Notes: generated by a model not told the origin, from the letters alone. A DNA stretch of 64,000 bases from JANQNX01 sp965601665 (GCA_965601665.1 OZ271833.1:2170001-2234000), one strand, 5' to 3'; counted from the stretch's first letter, positions 27,332 to 37,098 are shown. Program-made: numbers and translations.

Positions 27332-28358
27332 ACGCGGGCCCGGTAATTTCCGACAGGTCCTGGCCGTATATCTGAAGAAATACGTAGGGCGTGTATTGTT
27401 TATCAAGACCAATAATTTGCATGTTACCGCCATCTTCGGCGATCAATAATTCACCTGATGCCGACACCTCAATGTTATCAACGCCGGTCAATAGTGGCTG
27501 CGGGTAAGCAGACGCGGAGTAAATCCGGTTAATTGCACCGGTTGCAATCTGATAACACCAGACCGAGTTATCCAGCTTGGTGGTAAAGTAAATACTGCCC
27601 CTGTCATAAACGATGCCTTCACCACCCATAAATCGGGCCGCGTCTTTGACCTGGTAACGAACCGGCAGGGTCTTTCCCGCGGGATCGGGTATCGGGACCC
27701 AGGTTAAGACCTGCCTATTGGTAACAGCAACCTCGAGTTTTCCACTTGCCAGGTTAGCTTGAACGTCAGGTATAAAGCGATACAGACAACCGTCCCTGAC
27801 ATCTTCCGTCATGTAGCAAACAGATGAGCCGGGATCGATAGCAACCGCCTCGTGATTAAACAGACCCATCATCGGACGCGCTACTGCCTCACGCTCGCCC
27901 AGCGGATCGCATTCAAACACGCGCCCGTCATCGCCGTTTTCTTCACAGGAAAGCCAGGTCTGCCACGGCGTTTTACCGCCCGCACAGTTTCGCGATGTTC
28001 CGCGCAGGATGGAATAGGCGTCTATGGTTTCACCAGCAGCATTAAACCGTATTGCACCGACACCGCCCTGACCGTGCTCTAGTTCACTGTTGGAGACGTA
28101 TATCCAGCCACCATCTGTGGTTGCAAAACAGGCGCCACCATCCGGGGCACCATGCCAGTTGTAGCTTGAAGAAGTCAGCACCGGTTTACTGCTTGCGGCG
28201 ACCAGGCGCAGCTGGCAATCCGGCGGCAGCGCAACATTGTTTACTGTATCCAGAACCAGGGGCTTGTTGAAGGGTTTGGCTATCGTGCGCGGGGCAAGGG
28301 CAAGACCGACCATGCCATACAATAAATTACCCAGGAGTTGTCTACGTGATAACTTCAT
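27234..28358 (-). CDS. PhoX-like (DUF839) secreted phosphatase family protein
   Basis: 374 residues. The N-terminus has a twin-arginine motif SRRQLLG and a hydrophobic stretch ending in TIAKP, so Tat export of a folded, metal-loaded protein is likely. The rest is a beta-propeller of the PhoX/DUF839 family with NWHGAPDGGACF, WLSCEENG, FNHEAVAIDP and YMTEDVRDGCLYRF. PhoX enzymes are calcium/iron alkaline phosphatases; activity for this shorter member is inferred. Its 3' end overlaps the convergent TrmB-like gene by 98 bases. Confidence 0.85.
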   Translation of the reverse strand: MKLSRRQLLGNLLYGMVGLALAPRTIAKPFNKPLVLDTVNNVALPPDCQLRLVAASSKPVLTSSSYNWHGAPDGGACFATTDGGWIYVSNSELEHGQGGVGAIRFNAAGETIDAYSILRGTSRNCAGGKTPWQTWLSCEENGDDGRVFECDPLGEREAVARPMMGLFNHEAVAIDPGSSVCYMTEDVRDGCLYRFIPDVQANLASGKLEVAVTNRQVLTWVPIPDPAGKTLPVRYQVKDAARFMGGEGIVYDRGSIYFTTKLDNSVWCYQIATGAINRIYSASAYPQPLLTGVDNIEVSASGELLIAEDGGNMQIIGLDKQYTPYVFLQIYGQDLSEITGPAFSPDGSRLYFSSQRGRTGKSADGLTYELRLPA

Positions 28359-28391
28359 GGCAAACCAAAACCGAATGCAGTTACGGCTATT

Positions 28392-28805
28392 TTATGCCGG
28401 AAATGTTGCAGCGTATTTACTAATCCATTCCTGCGCGGCCTGTTCACTGGAAAGTGCGCGGCCCTCTGTGCGCTCAACCTCGTTACGATAATGCTCAATG
28501 TGGCAGAGTTGTTCAACCATGCGTAACAGAAACATATTTTGTTTACTGGTCAGAAATTCGACACCCACTTCGTAAGCCGTTTCATTTTGCCGACACCAGA
28601 CAACCTGGCCCGTCATTTCAAAATCAGGGTCTACGCATTCTACCCGGATAGTTACGCTGGCCCCTAGCTCGACCGGGTGCGCGCTAATACAGGAAATACC
28701 GCCAATACTGACATTGTTGAGTGTACACAGGCCTATTTCAGGATCACCATCCAGCTCTTTTACCTGTATCGGAACGGATGCCGGGTGTCGTATAAACTCG
28801 CGCAT
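28392..28805 (-). CDS. PilZ domain protein
   Basis: 137 residues. The PilZ c-di-GMP-binding signature is present: RxxxR at R2-R6, then NxSxxG at N31-S33-G36 (NNVSIGGIS), followed by the six-stranded barrel up to about residue 95 and a C-terminal helical tail. It probably senses c-di-GMP. The type IV pilus ATPase genes lie a few kilobases upstream, but with a receptor gene between them, so a direct link is only a suggestion. Confidence 0.88.
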   Translation of the reverse strand: MREFIRHPASVPIQVKELDGDPEIGLCTLNNVSIGGISCISAHPVELGASVTIRVECVDPDFEMTGQVVWCRQNETAYEVGVEFLTSKQNMFLLRMVEQLCHIEHYRNEVERTEGRALSSEQAAQEWISKYAATFPA

Positions 28806-28861
28806 CTTTTCAGTCTAGTCTGTTTGCGGCAAACCCACTATGAAAAAACAGGTTATGACAG

Positions 28862-30916
28862 TCACAGAAACAAGTATCGAACCGATAAACCGGCATAAAT
28901 ATTCAACTCAGGCGCTGGTTCGAAGTAGCGGCTGCCAAACGCGTTTATCCTGACGTTGCCAATATATTCTTCATCAAAAAGATTATTAATACCGAAATAA
29001 GGTGTCAGTTCGACCCCGTCGATAACACCACTATAACCAAGTCGCAAGTTGGAAACACCGTACGGCCTGTTCTGTGCCGTGTTGTCATTATTAACAAAAA
29101 AATTGCTGACGTATTGAAAATCCATACTGGAAAAGAAGCCCGAAGGATGGGTGTAAGACCATTCGGTATAAAAGTTATGATCTGGCAAACCAGGTAACCT
29201 GTTGCCATCACAACTGGCTACCCCGCACTCTGAGCCCGGAAAACTGTCAAAAGTAAAATCGTTATAAGTGTAGGACATCAAGATACTCAAGCCGGAAACC
29301 GGTATGAAAGAAGCTGTTGCCTCAACGCCTTTCCGGGTTGTGTCAGCATTGGCAAAAGCCGTACGCCCGTCAACATTAATCGTGTTGATGATCTCGTCAT
29401 CAACATCGATGTGGAACAAGGAAAGCTGATAATTTAATCGCGAAGTCGGTGATCCTTTTATGCCAACTTCATAGTTCAGCGCTTTCTGTGCGGAGATATC
29501 GGTAAAACCACCTGGTGCGACGCCGGTTAACTCGGTAAAGGTTGGTGTTTCGAATACGCTGGAAACGTTAACAAAAGCATTCATTGCCGGGTTAACTTTC
29601 CATAACAGACCGCCCATAGGGCTGACTTCTTCAAAATTCAATTCCGCTGAATCATCCCCATTGCCAAGAAACTGGTCCTCAACCTCCAGATCTACCTTGT
29701 CATAGCGGATACCGAGTGACAGTTCCAGGCGCTTTGTCAGGTCGGTTTCATTGCGGAAATAAATACCAATTGAATCGCCTTTTTCAAGCTGGTCCAATGC
29801 CAGCGCGCCCTGCGTACCGTTATTATTGGCATAGCGCTGCCTGTCATCTTCCTGCGTATCGATATCAAAACCAATCGTGGTGCGGTTGCTTAACCCAAAG
29901 ATTTGGCTCCCAATATTGTACTGAGCACCACCACCAAACTGAAAACGGTCGAACTCTACCCAGCCATTTGGTGGTAAAGGCAACAGGCCCTGAAAGTTTC
30001 TTTGTAGATAATAGTTTCTTAATATCAGTTCCTGGTCAGGTGTAATCTGGCGACGATATGTCAGCCCGAGTTTCTGTTGATCGATATCTTCATTCGAATT
30101 CAGGTCAAGATTTCTATCCCTGGCCTGTCGGCGGTTATCTTCAACACTTGCCTGATCAAGGCCGCCCGGATCCTGCGCCACAGGTGCATCAAAGGCTGTC
30201 ACTACAGCAGTAAAATCAGACTTGTTATCGATATCATAAATAAATTTTGAATTGAACTTGGTATTTCTGACGCGGCTGTGCTCGCGATACCCGGAGGTAT
30301 CGAGATGAGATAAATTAAAGAAATAGTTGAGCTTGCCGAGTTCGCCACCGGTCTTGATGTTTCCAATATGAGTCTGGTATTCACCAAGGCTATAGTTGGA
30401 CTCTATATAAGGAGCAATATAATCACTATTGCCGGTAAAGAAATTCAGGACGCCACCGGAAGAACTGCCATATAAAGATGAAGCAGGTCCCTTCAACACC
30501 TCGATACGTGTAATTGAATTAAGATCGATATCTTCAATTCCCCCCTGACCATCTACGGTAGTAAGAGGTATACCATCCTGGTATAGCTTTATTCCACGTG
30601 TACCGAAGTTAGCACGCGCACCAAAACCACGGATAGATATTTTCAAACTCTGGGCAAAATTATAGCGGTTTTGTAAAAACAGGCCGGGCAGTTGCACCAG
30701 TGTTTCATCTATACCCAGTCTTTGTTTACCATTCGTGATATCAACACTATCGACCACGCCAACCGACGCGGGAACGCCGTACAGTGATTTATCAACGCGG
30801 GTGGCTGTGACGGTAATATCTTCCAGGGTCTGTACCTGTGTATCCGCCTTTGCAGGGGGGATTGAAAAGACACTGACAGCAGTTAGAAATAGAATGCTGC
30901 GCATATTGTTAGACAT
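28862..30916 (-). CDS. TonB-dependent outer-membrane receptor
   Basis: 684 residues. A signal peptide ends near residue 24 (PPAKA), followed by a TonB box-like EDITVTATR. The plug domain (about 35-155) has RGFGARANFGTRG and RIEVLKGPASSLYGSSSGG. A beta-barrel fills the rest, ending in YLFL. Such receptors import siderophores, vitamin B12, metals or sugars with energy from TonB. The ligand is unknown, though the plug and barrel spacing look like an iron-complex receptor. A GAGGAG ribosome-binding site precedes the ATG. No partner ABC transporter is nearby. Confidence 0.92.
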   Translation of the reverse strand: MSNNMRSILFLTAVSVFSIPPAKADTQVQTLEDITVTATRVDKSLYGVPASVGVVDSVDITNGKQRLGIDETLVQLPGLFLQNRYNFAQSLKISIRGFGARANFGTRGIKLYQDGIPLTTVDGQGGIEDIDLNSITRIEVLKGPASSLYGSSSGGVLNFFTGNSDYIAPYIESNYSLGEYQTHIGNIKTGGELGKLNYFFNLSHLDTSGYREHSRVRNTKFNSKFIYDIDNKSDFTAVVTAFDAPVAQDPGGLDQASVEDNRRQARDRNLDLNSNEDIDQQKLGLTYRRQITPDQELILRNYYLQRNFQGLLPLPPNGWVEFDRFQFGGGAQYNIGSQIFGLSNRTTIGFDIDTQEDDRQRYANNNGTQGALALDQLEKGDSIGIYFRNETDLTKRLELSLGIRYDKVDLEVEDQFLGNGDDSAELNFEEVSPMGGLLWKVNPAMNAFVNVSSVFETPTFTELTGVAPGGFTDISAQKALNYEVGIKGSPTSRLNYQLSLFHIDVDDEIINTINVDGRTAFANADTTRKGVEATASFIPVSGLSILMSYTYNDFTFDSFPGSECGVASCDGNRLPGLPDHNFYTEWSYTHPSGFFSSMDFQYVSNFFVNNDNTAQNRPYGVSNLRLGYSGVIDGVELTPYFGINNLFDEEYIGNVRINAFGSRYFEPAPELNIYAGLSVRYLFL

Positions 30917-31083
30917 ATCGCTCCTCTCATTCTTCTTTACGCTGTTTTATATTTATCAATGAGTTAACAGCAATATTTATACCGCATCACCAGTTATTGG
31001 CCGGGTGCAGATTTTATTTTTTGAAACAACAGTTTAGTTTAAAGCGCGGGGACGGTTATTTACAACAGGAGGCACTCATATCC

Positions 31084-31118
31084 AAATAGCTGCACGTTAT
31101 GAACCAGTGCAGCTATTT
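31084..31118 (-). terminator. Stem-loop after the PilU-like gene
   Basis: A perfect 12-bp inverted repeat AAATAGCTGCAC / GTGCAGCTATTT with an 11-base loop starts 12 bases after the stop of the minus-strand ATPase gene. There is no long T tract, so it may be an inefficient terminator or an mRNA 3'-end stabiliser. The rest of the 213-base gap to the receptor gene shows nothing clear. Confidence 0.5.
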
Positions 31119-31129
31119 CCGGTAAGACT

Positions 31130-32185
31130 TTAGCCAAAGTTGATCTTGGCTTCGAGGTTGGTCCTTGAGTCGGCGTTACTCAAGGCTTCCTCAAGTTCGA
31201 TACGTTCTTCCTTGTAGAGGTTATACAGCGCCATATCGAAGGTTTGCATCCCTGCCTGACCACTCTCGGACATGGCAACCTTGATTTCATCAATGTCGCC
31301 TTTCAAAATCAGTTCGGCAATGTGCGGCGTGTTGATCATTATCTCAATTGCCGCACAACGACGACCATCAACAGCCATGACCAGACGCTGCGAGATCACC
31401 GCACGCAGGTTTAATGACAGGTCCATGAATAATTGTTTATGCATGTCCTGCGGGAACATGTTGATAACGCGTTCCATTGCCTGGTTAGCGTTGTTCGCAT
31501 GCAGTGTAGATATAGCAAGGTGGCCGGTGTTACTCAGCTCCAGCGCTGCTTCCATCGTGATACGGTCACGAATCTCACCAATAAGAATGACATCCGGTGC
31601 TTCACGCAAGGATGCCTTCAATGCATTCGCATACGACATGGTATCAACGCCGACCTCACGCTGATTGACGATTGATTTCTTGTTTGGATGACTGAACTCA
31701 ACCGGGTCCTCGATGGTAAGGATATGACCGGACATGCGTTCATTGCGATGGTTTATCATTGCGGCCAGGGTTGTAGATTTACCGGAACCGGTCGCGCCCA
31801 CCATGAGGATTAAACCACGCTTGTGCAGGATCAAGTCACTAAGAATCTCAGGCAGGCCAAGCTGATCTACTGTTGGAATAACATTTGGGATCTGGCGCAA
31901 TACCATGCCGACTTCACCACGCTGTCGGAAGACATTGACACGGAAACGCGCCATTTTCTCAAGCGAGATCGCAAAATCGCATTCCATGGTGTCTTCAAAA
32001 TGCTTGATCTGGTGATCGTTCATAATGCCATACGCGGCGGCCTTGGTTAGCTCGCCGGTTAATACGGTCTTGCCCACCGGGTTTTGGTTACCCTCAATCT
32101 TTACTTTTACCGGGGAATTGACGGTGAAAAAGACGTCGGAGGCGCCCTTGTCAACCATTAACTTCAAGTAAGGTGTGATATCCAT
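31130..32185 (-). CDS. PilT/PilU-family pilus ATPase, third paralogue
   Basis: 351 residues. GSPilT/VirB11-type secretion ATPase: Walker A GATGSGKSTTLAAM (about 131-144), Asp box and Walker B around ILTIEDPVEF and ILIGEIRDR, His box STLHANNANQAMER. It lacks the PilT hallmark AIRNLIRE (here INTPHIAELILKGDIDEI), so it is closer to PilU. It follows the first PilU gene after 35 bases in the same direction. A role in pilus retraction is inferred; why a second PilU-like motor is kept is unknown. Confidence 0.88.
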   Translation of the reverse strand: MDITPYLKLMVDKGASDVFFTVNSPVKVKIEGNQNPVGKTVLTGELTKAAAYGIMNDHQIKHFEDTMECDFAISLEKMARFRVNVFRQRGEVGMVLRQIPNVIPTVDQLGLPEILSDLILHKRGLILMVGATGSGKSTTLAAMINHRNERMSGHILTIEDPVEFSHPNKKSIVNQREVGVDTMSYANALKASLREAPDVILIGEIRDRITMEAALELSNTGHLAISTLHANNANQAMERVINMFPQDMHKQLFMDLSLNLRAVISQRLVMAVDGRRCAAIEIMINTPHIAELILKGDIDEIKVAMSESGQAGMQTFDMALYNLYKEERIELEEALSNADSRTNLEAKINFG

Positions 32186-32220
32186 TGCTTTGCTCTGCTT
32201 GCTTCAGTCCACCGCCGTTG

Positions 32221-33387
32221 TTAACGCATCAGGCCTTTTTCTTCATCGGTCTCATCAAGAGTCAGGTGGTCAAGTCCTTCGAGCTTGTCCTTGCCCTTTG
32301 AGTCTTTGCCTTCCAGTTTAATGCGTAGACGCAGTTCGTTCATTGAATCCGCAGATCGTAGCGCATCTTCATAGGAAATCCTGTCCGCCTCGTACAGATC
32401 AAACAACGCCTGGTCAAACGTCTTCATGCCAAGCTCGTTTGACTTCGCCATGATGGCCTTGATCTCATGTACCTCGCCTTTCAGGATCAGATCCGCGATC
32501 AACGGTGAATTCAACAGGATTTCAATCGCGGCCACACGGCCCTTGCCGTCCGGTGTCTTTAACAAACGCTGCGAGATAACCCCTTTCAGGTTCAGGGACA
32601 AGTCCATCAACAACTGTTGCTTACGCTCTTCCGGGAAGAAGTTGATGATTCGATCCAGTGCCTGGTTGGAACTGTTTGCGTGCAGTGTGGCCATGGCAAG
32701 GTGACCGGTTTCAGCAAAGGCGATACCGAACTCCATGGTTTCACGGTCACGAATCTCACCCAGCAGGATCACATCGGGCGCCTGGCGCAGCGTGTTTTTC
32801 AGCGCGATATCCCAGTCATCGGTATCAACACCCACTTCGCGCTGCATGATGACGCAGTTCTTGTGTGGGTGGACGTATTCAATCGGGTCTTCGATGGTAA
32901 TGATGTGGCCATAGCTGTTGCGGTTGCGATAATCGATCATAGCAGCCAGCGATGTCGATTTACCGGAGCCGGTACCACCGACCATGATAACAAGGCCGTT
33001 CTTGGTCATGACCACGTCTTTCATTACTTCCGGCAGGCCAAGTTTTTCTATTGTTGGCACCTCGGTTTCAATCACGCGCAATACCATGCCACAGTAGGTT
33101 TGCTGCACGAAGGCGTTGGCGCGGAAACGGCCAATGCCAGCCGGCGCCACAGCAAAGTTACATTCCTTGGTTGCCTCGAACTCCTTCAATTGCTTGTCGT
33201 TCATGATGGCATACGTCAACGCCTTGGTATTCTCGGCGCTAAGCTCGGTCTTGGATACCGGCGTGACCTTGCCGTGCACCTTGATCGCGGGTGGAAAGCC
33301 AACAGTAATAAACAAATCTGACCCCTTCTTCTCAATCATGAGCTTGAGGAGGTCACGCATAAATTTTATCGCCTGTTCTCTTTCCAT
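32221..33387 (-). CDS. pilU: Twitching motility ATPase PilU
   Basis: 388 residues, matching Pseudomonas PilU (382). Walker A GGTGSGKSTSLAAM, Walker B ILLGEIRDRETM, His box ATLHANSSNQALDR, and LLNSPLIADLILKGEVHEIK in place of AIRNLIRE. The acidic C-terminal tail (ending in TDEEKGLMR) is also typical. PilU supports PilT in retracting type IV pili under load. GAGAGG precedes the ATG. It is separated from pilT by 177 bases that hold a structured repeat. Confidence 0.93.
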   Translation of the reverse strand: MEREQAIKFMRDLLKLMIEKKGSDLFITVGFPPAIKVHGKVTPVSKTELSAENTKALTYAIMNDKQLKEFEATKECNFAVAPAGIGRFRANAFVQQTYCGMVLRVIETEVPTIEKLGLPEVMKDVVMTKNGLVIMVGGTGSGKSTSLAAMIDYRNRNSYGHIITIEDPIEYVHPHKNCVIMQREVGVDTDDWDIALKNTLRQAPDVILLGEIRDRETMEFGIAFAETGHLAMATLHANSSNQALDRIINFFPEERKQQLLMDLSLNLKGVISQRLLKTPDGKGRVAAIEILLNSPLIADLILKGEVHEIKAIMAKSNELGMKTFDQALFDLYEADRISYEDALRSADSMNELRLRIKLEGKDSKGKDKLEGLDHLTLDETDEEKGLMR

Positions 33388-33434
33388 CTAACCTCTCCGA
33401 TTACTTTTCCAGTTCTAGCTGCAATGGCTTTATA

Positions 33435-33555
33435 AAAATAGCAGTTTTTTCGCCAGTTCGAGAAAGCCGCGCACGCAAAACCGGAGTGTATGTATCAATA
33501 CACGAGGATTTGAGTACGTGGCTGACGAAGTAATGGTGGAAAATATGCATTTTTA
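33435..33555 (-). repeat. Structured repeat, copy B (3' of pilT)
   Basis: This copy sits just after the pilT stop. Read on the plus strand it has CGGA (33482-33485), a 6-bp stem GTGTAT (33486-33491), a 6-base loop, ATACAC (33498-33503), then GAG. The tail has GACGAAGTAAT (about 33524-33534) and GGAAAATATGCAT. It matches copy A at 3510-3630 in flanks, spacing and tail, while the stem arms differ at four of six positions with pairing kept on both sides. Confidence 0.65.
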
Positions 33556-33564
33556 GAGAGTCAT

Positions 33565-34599
33565 TTAGAAGTTGTCCTTGTTCGCTGCTTTCGACATGGC
33601 TTCCTGTCGCGTAACGACATTCTTGGCAACCAGTTGTTGCAGGTTCTGATCCAGTGTCTGCATACCAAACTGCTGACCGGTCTGGATTGCCGAATACATC
33701 TGCGCAATCTTGTTTTCGCGGATCAGGTTACGTATCGCCGGTGTACCGATCATGATCTCGTGCGCGGCAACACGGCCACCGCCCTGTTTCTTGAGTAGCG
33801 TTTGCGAAATAACGGCCCGGAGTGATTCTGACAACATCGCGCGTACCATGTCTTTTTCCTCGGCCGGGAAGACGTCAACCACGCGGTCGATAGTCTTGGC
33901 CGCGGAACTGGTATGCAATGTACCGAACACAAGGTGACCGGTTTCCGCTGCAGACAGTGCCAGGCGAATCGTTTCAAGGTCACGCATTTCCCCCACGAGG
34001 ATAACATCCGGGTCTTCACGCAGGGCCGAGCGTAACGCCTCGTTAAAGCCCAGCGTGTCACGGTGGACCTCACGCTGGTTAATCAAACATTTCTTACTTT
34101 CATGCACAAATTCAATCGGGTCTTCAACAGTCAGGATATGACCGTACTCGGTTTCATTCTTGTGGTTCACCATCGCTGCCAGCGTGGTGGACTTGCCCGA
34201 ACCTGTCGGCCCGGTAACCAGTACCACGCCACGCGGGAAGTCAGCTATTTGTTCAAATATCTTGGGGGCATTTAATTGCTCAAGCGACAGAATCTCGGAA
34301 GGGATCGTTCTGAATACCGCACCGGCACCACGGTTCTGGTTGAAGGCGTTAACACGAAAGCGGGCAAGACCGGGGACCTCGAATGAAAAGTCGCACTCAA
34401 GAAACTCTTCAAAATCCTTGCGCTGTTTGTCATTCATAATGTCGTACACCATGTCATGTACGTCTTTATGATCCAGTGACGGCACATTGATACGTCTGAC
34501 GTCACCATCAACACGAATCATGGGTGGCAATCCCGCGGATAAATGCAAATCGGAACAGCCGTTTTTAACCCCGAATGCCAAAAGCTCACCAATGTCCAT
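33565..34599 (-). CDS. pilT: Twitching motility retraction ATPase PilT
   Basis: 344 residues, the standard PilT length. Hexameric ATPase that depolymerises type IV pili. Walker A GPTGSGKSTTLAAM (about 130-143), Walker B VILVGEMRDLET, His box GTLHTSSAAKTIDR and, decisive for PilT, AIRNLIRE near residue 287. A strong AGGGGG lies before the ATG. It is divergent from yggS-proC-yggT, a classic gammaproteobacterial layout. Confidence 0.96.
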   Translation of the reverse strand: MDIGELLAFGVKNGCSDLHLSAGLPPMIRVDGDVRRINVPSLDHKDVHDMVYDIMNDKQRKDFEEFLECDFSFEVPGLARFRVNAFNQNRGAGAVFRTIPSEILSLEQLNAPKIFEQIADFPRGVVLVTGPTGSGKSTTLAAMVNHKNETEYGHILTVEDPIEFVHESKKCLINQREVHRDTLGFNEALRSALREDPDVILVGEMRDLETIRLALSAAETGHLVFGTLHTSSAAKTIDRVVDVFPAEEKDMVRAMLSESLRAVISQTLLKKQGGGRVAAHEIMIGTPAIRNLIRENKIAQMYSAIQTGQQFGMQTLDQNLQQLVAKNVVTRQEAMSKAANKDNF

Positions 34600-34771
34600 T
34601 CAAACCCCCTATTCTGGTTTTGTCATAGATGACATTGCATTCTTATAAAATGAATTATTCGAGTGAAACTTGGCGAAACCCCAAAACCGTGAATTTGTTA
34701 TTATTTCACCAGAACACGTCATTTATCTTACTGATATTTTAAATTATAGACTAGCTTATTAGCGTAAATTT

Positions 34772-35461
34772 ATGAATATTGCCAAGAATCTGGCCGCTAT
34801 TAACGAGCAAATCAGGCAGACGGAAGAACAATTCCAGCGCCCTGAAAATTCAGTCCGACTTATTGCGGTTAGCAAGAAAAAACCGGCCAGCGATATAGTG
34901 GCAGCGGCGGCAGCCGGACAACGTGATTTCGGCGAGAATTATTGCCAGGAAGCCATAGACAAAATACAGCAAATTCACGATCCAGCGCTGACATGGCATT
35001 TTATTGGGCCAATACAGTCAAATAAAACTCGCCTTATTGCAGAACACTTCGACTGGGTGCATACGGTGGATCGCACCAAGGTGGCAAAACGATTACATGA
35101 AGCACGACCGGCCGACAAACCGCCATTGAATATCTGCATCCAGATCAATATCAGTGGCGAAACAACCAAGTCAGGCATTCATGTCGAACAGGCGCCAGAT
35201 TTTCTCAAGGCCATGCAGGAATTTCATCGACTCAGGGTGCGTGGTTTGATGGCCTTGCCAGCACCGACAGAAGGTCTTGAAAATCAACGCGCGGCTTTTG
35301 CCCGCTTACAGCAATGTCTGCATGCATTACAACAAATCGATCCGGAACTGGATACGCTATCGATGGGCACGACACAGGACATGCAGGCAGCCATTGCCGA
35401 GGGCGCGACGTTGGTACGCATTGGTACCGCTATCTTTGGTGCGCGCGATGCAAGCCAGTGA
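34772..35461 (+). CDS. yggS: PLP homeostasis protein YggS (PLPBP)
   Basis: 229 residues, single alanine-racemase-like TIM barrel. The cofactor lysine lies in AVSKKKP (about residue 35), and FGENYCQEAIDK, WHFIGPIQSNK and LSMGTTQDMQAAIAEGATLVRIG are family blocks. The protein binds PLP and buffers vitamin B6 and amino-acid pools without known catalytic activity. Followed by proC after 43 bases. Confidence 0.96.
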   Translation: MNIAKNLAAINEQIRQTEEQFQRPENSVRLIAVSKKKPASDIVAAAAAGQRDFGENYCQEAIDKIQQIHDPALTWHFIGPIQSNKTRLIAEHFDWVHTVDRTKVAKRLHEARPADKPPLNICIQINISGETTKSGIHVEQAPDFLKAMQEFHRLRVRGLMALPAPTEGLENQRAAFARLQQCLHALQQIDPELDTLSMGTTQDMQAAIAEGATLVRIGTAIFGARDASQ

Positions 35462-35504
35462 GCATATTGCTAAACTGGTTTTAACTACATAAAGAGAGTT
35501 CTAC

Positions 35505-36329
35505 ATGGAGAATTGCACGATTGCATTTATTGGCTGTGGCAACATGGCGCGCAGCCTGATTGGCGGACTGATCGCCAACGACATCGACAAATCCCGATTA
35601 ATCGCAGCCGATCCTGACGCGGGACAACGACAGAAAATCAAGGACCAGTTCGCTATCGAGACGTTAAGTGATAACAGCGCCGCGATCGAGCAAGCTGACG
35701 TAGTGTTACTCGCGGTAAAACCCCAGGTCATGCAGGAAGTGATTAAGAACATTGCCGCCGACCTTGCCGGTAAGGGTAAGCTGCTTATTTCTATCGCAGC
35801 CGGCATCGGGGTTGAAAGCATGCAGTCATGGCTGGGCAGTAATGAGGCAATTATCAGGGCCATGCCAAATACACCGGCAATGATCCAGGCCGGCGCCGCT
35901 GCCCTTTATGCAAACAAGGCAGCGACCGAAGCGCAAAAACATATTGCCGAGTCCATGTTGCGCTCTGTTGGCACCGCGGTGTGGCTGGAAGACGAATCAC
36001 TTATGGATAGCGTCACAGCCTTGTCCGGCAGTGGGCCCGCTTACTTTTTTTATTTCATGGAGGCGATGGAAAAAGCGGCCATTGAACTTGGCATGGAAGA
36101 AGAGATGGCCAGACTATTAACCATTGAAACAGCTGTCGGTGCCGCAAAGATGGCGCTGATGTCAACGCATGACCCGGCAACGCTGCGGCAACAGGTCACT
36201 TCTCCAGGCGGCACAACGGAGCAGGCATTAAACATCTTTAATAAAAACGCGCTGGATGAAATCATTAGCAAAGCGATGCAAGCAGCGAAGCAGCGATCAA
36301 TCGAGATGTCCGAAGGATTAAGTCAATAA
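35505..36329 (+). CDS. proC: Pyrroline-5-carboxylate reductase ProC
   Basis: 274 residues. Last step of proline synthesis, NAD(P)H-dependent. The N-terminal Rossmann motif is FIGCGNMARSL; the C-terminal dimer domain carries the signature TALSGSGPAYFFYFMEAM and VTSPGGTTEQAL. AGAG lies before the ATG. The stop is one base before the yggT ATG. Confidence 0.97.
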   Translation: MENCTIAFIGCGNMARSLIGGLIANDIDKSRLIAADPDAGQRQKIKDQFAIETLSDNSAAIEQADVVLLAVKPQVMQEVIKNIAADLAGKGKLLISIAAGIGVESMQSWLGSNEAIIRAMPNTPAMIQAGAAALYANKAATEAQKHIAESMLRSVGTAVWLEDESLMDSVTALSGSGPAYFFYFMEAMEKAAIELGMEEEMARLLTIETAVGAAKMALMSTHDPATLRQQVTSPGGTTEQALNIFNKNALDEIISKAMQAAKQRSIEMSEGLSQ

Positions 36330-36330
36330 C

Positions 36331-36915
36331 ATGGGTGGTAATTACTTCATACAGGCAGCTGTTTTTTTAATTGAGGTCATCTTCGGCCTCTATATCCTTG
36401 CTGTATTGTTACGCTTCCTGTTTGCCACCGTAAGGGCCGATTTCCATAACCCACTGTCGCAATTTATCGTTAAGGTAACGAATCCACCGTTAAAGATACT
36501 GCGCCGATTTATTCCCAGTTACATGGCAATCGACTGGGCAGCCATCGTATTGCTGTTGGCCGTGCAGGCACTGGAGATCGTATTAACTGCGCTGGTAGTC
36601 GCCGGCATGATACCGGCACCCATGGGCATCTTCGTCATGACCTGTGCTGAATTGTTAAAAACGCTGGTGTGGCTATACATTATCGTTGTCTTTATCCAGG
36701 TGGCGATTAGCTGGATCAACCCGCATGCCTATAACCCGTTGACGGTAATCATGCACCAGTTAACGGAACCGGTGATGAAACCCGCTCGGAGAATGATTCC
36801 ACCTGCCGGCGGCTTCGACTGGTCGCCACTGGTGGTGCTAATTGGGCTTAACCTGATGCTGATATTGCTGGTAACACCGTTGACGGATATAGGGCGGCGG
36901 TTGCTAATAGGATAA
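36331..36915 (+). CDS. yggT: YggT family membrane protein
   Basis: 194 residues with two tandem YGGT repeats: each has membrane helices followed by an FxxxVTxPxLxPxR-like segment (here FIVKVTNPPLKILRRFIP and MHQLTEPVMKPARRMIPP). Four membrane segments in all. The family is linked to proC in many bacteria and has a role in osmotic tolerance or membrane organisation that is not well defined. Last core gene before the accessory DNA. Confidence 0.94.
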   Translation: MGGNYFIQAAVFLIEVIFGLYILAVLLRFLFATVRADFHNPLSQFIVKVTNPPLKILRRFIPSYMAIDWAAIVLLLAVQALEIVLTALVVAGMIPAPMGIFVMTCAELLKTLVWLYIIVVFIQVAISWINPHAYNPLTVIMHQLTEPVMKPARRMIPPAGGFDWSPLVVLIGLNLMLILLVTPLTDIGRRLLIG

Positions 36916-37098
36916 GTTTCTACTTGTCGTGATGACCAATCTATTTTCAATAATCGGTTTCGCCTTTGAACGGCGACTTACTTTTCTTCATAGAAAAGTA
37001 AGCAAAAGAACTTTCCCCTACTGTCATGGCCTGCGGCTCCCTTCGTCGTCATCCGTCACGACGGGCCGCGCATAGCGTCTTCCCTGACGCAATGCACT

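Noticed and set aside
32617..33321. A 234-codon plus-strand frame opposite pilU
   Set aside because: It lies entirely antisense to a well-supported gene, is His/Val-rich in a way produced by the opposite strand, and has no family features.
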